The position numbers and the translations under genes are program-made. Positions 6,934-11,989 of a stretch of 11,989 nucleotides of DNA are shown here, in pieces. The notes beneath the pieces were generated by a model. That model saw only the letters and a program-made list of their open reading frames with translations, ran no database searches and was not told the origin of the DNA. Source of the DNA: Polaribacter sp. (GTDB lineage: Bacteria > Bacteroidota > Bacteroidia > Flavobacteriales > Flavobacteriaceae); the NCBI GenBank assembly GCA_029248845.1, contig JAQWIO010000073.1:1-11989 (forward strand), given 5' to 3'. The first letter of the stretch is position 1. Every line of letters begins with the position of its first letter.

Positions 6934-7037
6934 AGTAGAATTGCTATTGTCATTTTATATTTTTTTTTGAAATAAATAATTAGCTTAATAAAACAAAGAT
7001 ATTAACCTAAATGACTAAATAAACTATTTAAATATCG
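6934..7037. other. Spacer between exporter gene and asnS promoter
   Basis: This AT-rich stretch holds a run of nine Ts near 6960-6968 but no GC-cored hairpin, so the exporter gene has no convincing intrinsic terminator. I see no RNA gene or frame worth calling. Confidence 0.5.
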
Positions 7038-7068
7038 TTGCTCATCTTAGCACAAAAAAGTATCTTTA
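7038..7068 (+). promoter_or_regulatory. asnS promoter (-33/-7, Bacteroidota type)
   Basis: TTG at 7038-7040 and TATCTTTA at 7061-7068 are separated by 20 bases, inside the 17-23 range reported for flavobacterial promoters. The -7 box matches TAnnTTTG at all but the last base. The predicted start is near 7074, giving a leader of about 40 bases before the asnS ATG. Confidence 0.6.
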
Positions 7069-7113
7069 GTTTTTTAAAAAGTTTATTTTTTTACCAATAT
7101 TATAGATAAGAAG

Positions 7114-8550
7114 ATGATAAAAAAAAATGTTGCTGAAATTTTAAAATTAGACGGGTCATTTCCGGAAGAAATAAAACTAAACGGATGGGTTAGAACTTTC
7201 AGAAGCAATCGTTTTATTGCTCTAAATGATGGTTCTACTATTCATAATATCCAATGTGTTATCGATTTTGAAAATACTCCTGAAGTGATCTTAAAAAGGA
7301 TTAATACAGGAGCCGCTATTTATGTCAAAGGGACTTTAGCTGAGAGCCAAGGGAGAGGACAATCAGTAGAAATACAGGTTTCAGAAATTGAAATACTAGG
7401 AGACTCTAATCCAGATGAATATCCTATTCAACCCAAAAAACACAGTTTCGAGTTTTTACGAGAAAATGCTCATTTACGAGTTAGAACAAATACATTTAGT
7501 GCAGTAATGCGAGTCCGTTCTAAATTATCTTTTGCAGTTCATCAATATTTTCAAGAACAGAATTTCAACTACGTAAACACTCCAATTGTAACAGGATCGG
7601 ATGCTGAAGGTGCCGGAGAAATGTTTAGGGTTACTACTTTTAAAGACGATAAAGCTCCAATCAGTGAGGATGGTAAAATTGACTATTCTAAAGATTTCTT
7701 TGGCAAGGAAACAAATTTAACGGTTTCTGGTCAGTTGGAGGCAGAAACATATGCAATGGCTTTGGGAAAAGCCTATACTTTTGGCCCTACTTTTAGAGCA
7801 GAAAACTCAAATACAACTCGTCATTTGGCGGAATTTTGGATGATAGAACCAGAAGTTGCTTTTATGGATTTAAACGGCAATATGGATTTAGCAGAAGATT
7901 TCATTAAATATGTAATAACAAATATATTAGAAAAATGTGAAGACGATTTAGCTTTTCTAGACCAACGTTTAACTCAAGAAGAAAAAAGTAAGCCACAAGC
8001 TGAAAGAAGTGAAATGAGTTTGTTGGAAAAATTAAAATTTGTCGTTGAAAATAACTTTAAAAGGGTATCATATACTGAAGCTATCGATATTTTAAGGAAC
8101 TCCAAACCCAATAAAAAGAAGAAATTTCAATATCCTATAAATGAATGGGGTGCAGATTTACACTCTGAACACGAACGGTTCTTGGTTGAAAAGCACTTCA
8201 AATGCCCTGTTATATTATTTGATTATCCAGCAAATATTAAAGCTTTTTACATGCGTCTAAATGATGATGGAAAAACGGTTAGAGCTATGGATGTTTTATT
8301 TCCCGGAATTGGAGAAATTGTTGGAGGCTCTCAAAGAGAGGAACGATATGATGTTTTAGTTGAGAAAATGAAAGCCTTAAATATCGAAGAAAAAGAATTG
8401 TGGTGGTATTTAGATTTGAGAAAATTTGGAACTGCAGTTCATTCAGGTTTTGGATTAGGTTTTGAAAGACTAGTACAGTTTAGTACAGGAATGAGCAATA
8501 TTAGAGATGTAATTCCATTTCCAAGAACACCTCAAAATGCAGATTTTTAA
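7114..8550 (+). CDS. asnS: Asparagine--tRNA ligase
   Basis: AsnRS charges tRNA-Asn with asparagine using ATP, a class IIb synthetase acting as a cytosolic dimer. The N-terminal OB-fold anticodon-binding domain spans roughly residues 17-105 (GWVRTFRSNRFIALNDGS). The catalytic core shows the AsnRS hallmark GSDAEGAGEMFRV near 162-174. It also has class II motif 2, FRAENSNTTRHLAEFWMIEPE (starting at F227), and motif 3, GFGLGFERL (445-453) with the ATP-binding Arg. At 478 residues the length is normal, and the GSDAEGAGEMF motif separates it from AspRS. Its presence argues for direct charging of tRNA-Asn rather than dependence on the amidotransferase route, though the latter may also exist elsewhere. 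It has its own promoter. rpoN follows 24 bases after the stop, with a -7 box in the gap. Confidence 0.98.
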   Translation: MIKKNVAEILKLDGSFPEEIKLNGWVRTFRSNRFIALNDGSTIHNIQCVIDFENTPEVILKRINTGAAIYVKGTLAESQGRGQSVEIQVSEIEILGDSNPDEYPIQPKKHSFEFLRENAHLRVRTNTFSAVMRVRSKLSFAVHQYFQEQNFNYVNTPIVTGSDAEGAGEMFRVTTFKDDKAPISEDGKIDYSKDFFGKETNLTVSGQLEAETYAMALGKAYTFGPTFRAENSNTTRHLAEFWMIEPEVAFMDLNGNMDLAEDFIKYVITNILEKCEDDLAFLDQRLTQEEKSKPQAERSEMSLLEKLKFVVENNFKRVSYTEAIDILRNSKPNKKKKFQYPINEWGADLHSEHERFLVEKHFKCPVILFDYPANIKAFYMRLNDDGKTVRAMDVLFPGIGEIVGGSQREERYDVLVEKMKALNIEEKELWWYLDLRKFGTAVHSGFGLGFERLVQFSTGMSNIRDVIPFPRTPQNADF

Positions 8551-8561
8551 TCCGATTTTTG

Positions 8562-8569
8562 TATCTTTA
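8562..8569 (+). promoter_or_regulatory. Possible rpoN -7 box in the asnS-rpoN gap
   Basis: TATCTTTA, identical to the asnS -7 box, ends 5 bases before the rpoN ATG. A transcript from it would begin at or next to the start codon and be essentially leaderless. No TTG lies 17-23 bases upstream, so support is limited to the -7 box. Read-through from asnS is an alternative source of rpoN mRNA. Confidence 0.4.
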
Positions 8570-8574
8570 AATCC

Positions 8575-10032
8575 ATGCTAAAACAAAGTTTACATTACAA
8601 ACTCCTACAAAAATTATCTCCTCAACAAATTCAATTGATGAAACTAATTCAATTGCCTACTCAGGCTTTTGAAGAACGTCTAAAACAAGAGATAGAGGAA
8701 AATCCTGCTTTGGATAGTGGTAAAGAAGAATCTGATAGTTTAGATAATGATTTATTTAATGAGTTTGATGACACAGGTAATGAAAAAATTGAAGCTGAGG
8801 ATATTAATATTGATGAATATTTAAGTGATGATGAAATTCCTAGTTATAAAACACAAGCGAATAATTATGCTGCAGATGATGATGAAAAGAATGTACCTTA
8901 TGCAGCTGGAACAAGTTTTCATCAATCTTTAAAAAACCAACTATCAACCTATATTTTTAATGATGATGAATTAGCGATCGCAGAATTTTTAGTAGGTAGT
9001 ATTGATGATAGCGGTTATATTAGAAGAGAGATATTAGATTTGGTAGATGATTTAGCTTTTACGGCAAATGTTTTTACTACAGAAGAAAAAGTAATTTCCA
9101 TTTTAAAAAGAGTCGTTCATAATTTAGATCCTATTGGTGTTGGTGCAAGAGATTTAAAAGAGTGTCTTATTATTCAACTCAAAAGAAAAAAAAACACCAA
9201 AATCAGAACTTTAGCAATTAAAATTTTAGAATCTGCATTTGATCATTTTGTAAAGAAGCACTTCAAGAAACTTCAGGAAAAATTTACGATCTCTGAAGAT
9301 GAATTAAAAGAAGTGAATACTGAAATATCTAAATTAAATCCAAAACCAGGAAGTTCTTATGCCGGAAATAACAAGATCGCTGAACAGATTGTACCCGATT
9401 TTTCAATCAAACTTATAGATGGAGAGTTAGACTTGGTTTTAAACTCCAGAAATGCTCCAGAATTACGTGTTTCTAGAGAGTACAATACGATGTTGAAAGG
9501 ATATCAAGAAGCAACTGTAAAAAGTAAATCTCAAAAAGATGCAGTCTTATTTATCAAACAAAAACTAGATGCAGCAAAATGGTTTATTGATGCTATTAAG
9601 CAACGTCAACAAACACTATTGGTAACCATGAATACCATTATGAACTATCAATATGATTATTTTTTAACTGGTGACGAACGCAAATTAAAACCAATGATCT
9701 TAAAAGACATTGCTGATAAAATTAATATGGATGTTTCAACTGTTTCAAGGGTTGCAAACAGTAAATATGTTTCTACTCCTTATGGCACAAAATTAATCAA
9801 AGAATTCTTTTCTGAATCAATGAAGAATGATCAAGGGGAAGATGTTTCTACAAAAGAGATCAAGAAAATATTAGAAACTGTCGTTATAGAAGAGAATAAG
9901 AAAAAACCTTTAACAGATGAAAAATTAGCCACTATTTTAAAAGAAAAGGGATATCCGATAGCGAGAAGAACTGTTGCTAAATATAGAGAACAATTGGATT
10001 TACCTGTAGCTCGATTACGAAAAGAAATGTAG
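8575..10032 (+). CDS. rpoN: RNA polymerase sigma-54 factor
   Basis: Sigma-54 directs RNA polymerase to -24/-12 promoters and needs an AAA+ enhancer-binding activator to open them. Region I is classic: QSLHYKLLQKLSPQQIQLMKLIQLPTQAFEERLKQEIEENPAL, rich in Gln and Leu (4-46). A strongly acidic region II follows (about 50-90, with many Asp and Glu), then the core-binding domain with LDPIGVGARDLKECL near 185. A helix-turn-helix reads KDIADKINMDVSTVSRVANSKYV (377-399), and the invariant RpoN box ARRTVAKYRE is at 463-472. The 485 residues are full length for the family. The ATG start gives the expected MLKQSL N-terminus. No sigma-54 activator gene is present in the window. The stop codon overlaps the next gene's start as TAGTG. 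Confidence 0.97.
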   Translation: MLKQSLHYKLLQKLSPQQIQLMKLIQLPTQAFEERLKQEIEENPALDSGKEESDSLDNDLFNEFDDTGNEKIEAEDINIDEYLSDDEIPSYKTQANNYAADDDEKNVPYAAGTSFHQSLKNQLSTYIFNDDELAIAEFLVGSIDDSGYIRREILDLVDDLAFTANVFTTEEKVISILKRVVHNLDPIGVGARDLKECLIIQLKRKKNTKIRTLAIKILESAFDHFVKKHFKKLQEKFTISEDELKEVNTEISKLNPKPGSSYAGNNKIAEQIVPDFSIKLIDGELDLVLNSRNAPELRVSREYNTMLKGYQEATVKSKSQKDAVLFIKQKLDAAKWFIDAIKQRQQTLLVTMNTIMNYQYDYFLTGDERKLKPMILKDIADKINMDVSTVSRVANSKYVSTPYGTKLIKEFFSESMKNDQGEDVSTKEIKKILETVVIEENKKKPLTDEKLATILKEKGYPIARRTVAKYREQLDLPVARLRKEM

Positions 10033-10631
10033 TGAAAATTCACAAAATTATATCAATAATATTACACCCAATTGTATTACCAACAATTGGAGTACTGTTC
10101 TATTTTATATTAATACCAAATAATTTTAATAGCAATCAAAAACTTGCCCTTTTAGGCTTAATATTTGTAACAACCTATATTGTACCCTTATTAATTTTAA
10201 TTTTTTTTAAGAAATTTAGATTAATAAATTCTTTTAAAGCAGAAAGTATTCAAGAAAGAAAAATACCGGTTGCATTGATGATTATTATATTCTATTTATT
10301 AGGAAATACATTAAAGGATATTCCTAATTTATTTGATATGGGCGTACTATTTTATGCAACAGCTTTGGGTTTACTTCTTATCTATATCTTATTTGTCTTT
10401 AAAATTAAAACTAGTATTCACTTACTTTCTTTAGGAATTACCACGGGATTCTTTTTTATATTGAACTCCTTATACAATGAAAATTTAATTGTTTTCGTTA
10501 GCTGCACATTAGTACTTTCAGGACTCTTAGCTAGTTCAAGATTACATTTAAGAGCCCACAAGCAAAATGAGGTCTATATAGGATTTATCATAGGTTTCTT
10601 TGCTCCTATTTTTGTGTTTTACTATTTATAG
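10032..10631 (+). CDS. PAP2-like integral membrane protein, degenerate active site
   Basis: The product has 199 residues, mostly hydrophobic, with about six membrane segments. The PAP2 phosphatase signature (KX6RP, PSGH, SRX5HX3D) can be traced but is altered. K69 and R76 are spaced correctly but followed by Lys instead of Pro (KAESIQERK), TSIH (127-130) stands in for PSGH, and S169-R170-X5-H176-X3-E180 has Glu for Asp. The order and membrane setting fit a PAP2 fold. Activity on lipid pyrophosphates or phosphatidate cannot be assumed; it may be a non-catalytic relative. It starts with GTG inside the rpoN stop (TAGTG), implying translational coupling and shared transcription with rpoN. Its 3' end overlaps the convergent downstream gene by 6 bases, and no terminator lies between them. 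Confidence 0.75.
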   Translation: MKIHKIISIILHPIVLPTIGVLFYFILIPNNFNSNQKLALLGLIFVTTYIVPLLILIFFKKFRLINSFKAESIQERKIPVALMIIIFYLLGNTLKDIPNLFDMGVLFYATALGLLLIYILFVFKIKTSIHLLSLGITTGFFFILNSLYNENLIVFVSCTLVLSGLLASSRLHLRAHKQNEVYIGFIIGFFAPIFVFYYL

Positions 10632-11303
10632 AATATAAAAAATTAATCCAAATTTTAAAATTTTCGTGTTGATGTCTTCTCCATTTATTTGACTATTATT
10701 AAAAATAGGCGTAAGACCATAAAAGACATTAATATTAAATTCATCGTAACCCGCAGAGAGTGTTAAGCCATATTGAAATTTAGAATAATTAGAAATATTA
10801 GAATACTTAAAATTGGTATTATTTAAATCTTCAAATTGATATTTATTAGACAAGTTGTAGAGAAATTTAACTCCCGTATAAACTCTCCAGAAGCTATATT
10901 TAATCGCTGTAGAAGTTCTCCATCTGAGCTCTAAAGGAAATTCTAAGTTCTGTGAATTAAACAAATTAGCACTAATGGTATCATCACTTGTAAATAAAGT
11001 TGAATTGTTAATTTCTTCAACTTTTAACCTGTGGTTAAAAAAATCAAAGCCATAACCTACTCCAGCAGCGAAAGAGAGATTTCCTTGTTTGTTAAGTATA
11101 AAATCTTTTATAAAACCTGTAGAAAGTGAATAGGAAAAATTACTTTTTGAAATTTGAGTAGGTTGATTGTAAAACTGTGCATAAGAAATAGATAGATAAA
11201 TTTGATCATCTGCATACCTATCTCCTATTTTTAAAGTTTCTTTCTGTGCGAACATAGCAATACCAAAAAAAAATAAAATAAATGTGGTAAAAACTGTTTT
11301 CAT
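10626..11303 (-). CDS. PorT-like outer-membrane beta-barrel protein
   Basis: The 225-residue protein starts with a signal peptide (MKTVFTTFILFFFGIAMFA, then QKETL). The mature part has alternating hydrophobic strands, aromatic residues at strand ends and a terminal LKFGLIFYIL strand, all signs of a small outer-membrane beta-barrel. DDQIYLSISYAQFYNQP, then GFIKDFILNKQGNLSFAAGVGYGFDFF, resembles PorT, an 8-strand barrel needed for type IX secretion in Bacteroidota. The conservation looks partial, and the neighbour is exbD rather than the methyltransferase gene I remember next to porT, so it may be a paralogue. The frame is open 13 codons further, to 11342. I chose 11303 because the signal peptide begins there and because a -7 box lies at 11330-11323, between the two candidate ATGs. 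Confidence 0.75.
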   Translation of the reverse strand: MKTVFTTFILFFFGIAMFAQKETLKIGDRYADDQIYLSISYAQFYNQPTQISKSNFSYSLSTGFIKDFILNKQGNLSFAAGVGYGFDFFNHRLKVEEINNSTLFTSDDTISANLFNSQNLEFPLELRWRTSTAIKYSFWRVYTGVKFLYNLSNKYQFEDLNNTNFKYSNISNYSKFQYGLTLSAGYDEFNINVFYGLTPIFNNSQINGEDINTKILKFGLIFYIL

Positions 11304-11322
11304 ATTAAAAATAAACCTTTTA

Positions 11323-11356
11323 TAAAGATACAAAAATTTCATTTTTCATTTCTCAA
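11323..11356 (-). promoter_or_regulatory. Promoter of the PorT-like gene
   Basis: Read on the minus strand, TATCTTTA (11330-11323) is the same -7 box seen before asnS and rpoN. A TTG (11356-11354) lies 23 bases upstream, at the long end of the usual range. The predicted leader to the ATG at 11303 is about 14 bases. The box also helps fix the gene's start codon. Confidence 0.5.
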
Positions 11357-11370
11357 TTTAAGAAAAATCA

Positions 11371-11405
11371 AAAAAAAAGGATAATTCAATTGAATTATCC
11401 TTTTT
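11371..11405 (-). terminator. Palindromic terminator after exbD
   Basis: A perfect palindrome centred at 11389/11390 has arms reading GGATAATTCAA and its complement (11379-11400), extended by As at 11374-11378 and Ts at 11401-11405. On the minus strand the hairpin is followed by eight Ts (11378-11371), the form of an intrinsic terminator. It lies about 20 bases after the exbD stop and upstream of the PorT-like gene's promoter, so it separates the two units. On the plus strand the T-run is only five long. Confidence 0.85.
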
Positions 11406-11424
11406 AGTATTTTAAGAATATCTA

Positions 11425-11889
11425 TTAGTTATCTGATGCTTTTGATGCAGAATAACTTATTTTAAGAGCGTTTACATCTCTCAATTTCAATCTAATATCA
11501 GTAATTGTTCCAACACTAGACTCTTTATCCGCTTTAATAGAAGTAGTCATAAACGGAACTTCAGCTTCTGAAACTTTTGATCTTGCATTTATGATAAATG
11601 CAGGAACTTGATCTGAAGTAGCAATCTTGTCGTTTAATTGTATTCTATTAAAACCACTTCCATACTTTAGATCCTTAGCTTTACCAACGTAAATAGTACT
11701 CACTAGACTTTTATGCTCTAACTTTTTCACTTCTGATGCAGAAGGTAATCTTGGATTCTCAATCTTTAAATCAGTTTCTCTCATGGTTGTAGTTACCATG
11801 AAAAAAAATAACAACATAAAAACAATATCTGGAAGAGCTGCAGTATTGACTGCAGGCATTCCTTTTTTCTTTTTTCTAAATTTAGACAT
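11425..11889 (-). CDS. exbD: ExbD/TolR-family biopolymer transport protein
   Basis: ExbD pairs with an ExbB/TolQ channel in the inner membrane and uses the proton gradient to energise TonB or Tol. The 154-residue protein has the family plan. A short basic cytoplasmic end (SKFRKKKKGMPAVNTAA) leads into one membrane helix (about 19-36) with the proton-carrying Asp at D21 in LPDIVFMLLFFFMVTTTM. A periplasmic domain with a C-terminal VGTITDIRLKLRDVNALKISYSA segment follows. Length and topology are normal. It lies 18 bases downstream of another gene on the same strand, matching the Bacteroidota habit of two tandem ExbD genes after an ExbB gene. A palindromic terminator follows, so this is the last gene of that operon. 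Whether it serves TonB transport, a Tol-like role or another motor cannot be told. Confidence 0.93.
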   Translation of the reverse strand: MSKFRKKKKGMPAVNTAALPDIVFMLLFFFMVTTTMRETDLKIENPRLPSASEVKKLEHKSLVSTIYVGKAKDLKYGSGFNRIQLNDKIATSDQVPAFIINARSKVSEAEVPFMTTSIKADKESSVGTITDIRLKLRDVNALKISYSASKASDN

Positions 11890-11907
11890 ATTGTTAAATT
11901 TTAAAAA

Positions 11908-11989
11908 TTAATTTGTAGGTTCTGCATCTGAAATTATTTGAGGATAACTAGTTTTGATATCTTCAACTTTTTTCTTTAATGACTCGTTA
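11908..11989 (-). CDS. C-terminal end of an upstream gene, probably a second ExbD
   Basis: Only the last 26 codons are inside the window. They read through to a TAA at 11910-11908 and end in ISDAEPTN after a Lys-rich helix-like stretch (NESLKKKVEDIK). The gene runs off the right edge on the minus strand and ends 18 bases before exbD. The tail resembles what I remember of the longer ExbD copy in flavobacterial exbB-exbD-exbD operons, but the piece is too short to prove it. Confidence 0.55.
   Translation of the reverse strand, partial: NESLKKKVEDIKTSYPQIISDAEPTN

Noticed and set aside
6950..6970. Terminator at the T-run after the exporter gene
   Set aside because: There is a run of Ts but no hairpin with G-C pairs in front of it; only a distant A-run could pair.
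11304..11342. Longer PorT-like protein starting at 11342
   Set aside because: It would place 13 residues before a clear signal peptide and would need the message to start upstream of the promoter box at 11330-11323.

Overview
The window is an AT-rich stretch of bacterial chromosome, almost certainly from a marine-type member of the Flavobacteriaceae (Bacteroidota; a Polaribacter- or Tenacibaculum-like genome would fit). The evidence is the protein sequences (Bacteroidota-style L13, EF-Ts, AsnRS and sigma-54), the order rplM-rpsI-rpsB-tsf-pyrH-frr, start codons with A/T-rich leaders and no Shine-Dalgarno sequence, and several sites matching the Bacteroidota promoter -7 box TAnnTTTG. The window is mostly core genome. 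I see no mobile element, CRISPR array, tRNA or rRNA.

Layout. (1) 17-2919, plus strand: translation genes rplM and rpsI (stop and start overlap as TAATG), a 150-bp spacer with two clear stem-loops, rpsB with a long Lys/Glu-rich tail, and tsf, closed by a strong intrinsic terminator at 2966-3004. (2) 3005-3197: a non-coding stretch with a possible short transcription unit ending in a second, weaker terminator-like hairpin, then a -7 box and a small palindrome directly before pyrH. (3) 3198-4490: pyrH (UMP kinase) and frr (ribosome recycling factor), closed by a terminator at 4505-4535. (4) 4564-6933: a large RND/MMPL-type membrane exporter. (5) 7114-10631: asnS, rpoN and a small polytopic membrane protein with a degenerate PAP2 phosphatase signature. 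The last gene starts inside the rpoN stop codon. asnS has a good -33/-7 promoter and rpoN a -7 box only. (6) 10626-11989, minus strand: a PorT-like outer-membrane beta-barrel protein, convergent with and overlapping the PAP2-like gene, then an ExbD-type gene with its own palindromic terminator, and the last 26 codons of a gene ahead of it that is probably a second ExbD.

How the genes work together. Regions 1-2 supply ribosomal proteins, an elongation factor, UTP precursors and ribosome recycling, the usual growth-rate-linked cluster. Region 6 is the edge of an energy-transducing ExbB/ExbD operon that would power TonB-type outer-membrane transport. The rest are independent housekeeping genes. 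I found no undescribed multi-gene system. The most useful leads are regulatory (the rpsB leader, the tsf-pyrH spacer, the pyrH palindrome) and protein variants (the S2 tail, a one-sided RND proton-relay motif, a degenerate PAP2 protein coupled to sigma-54).
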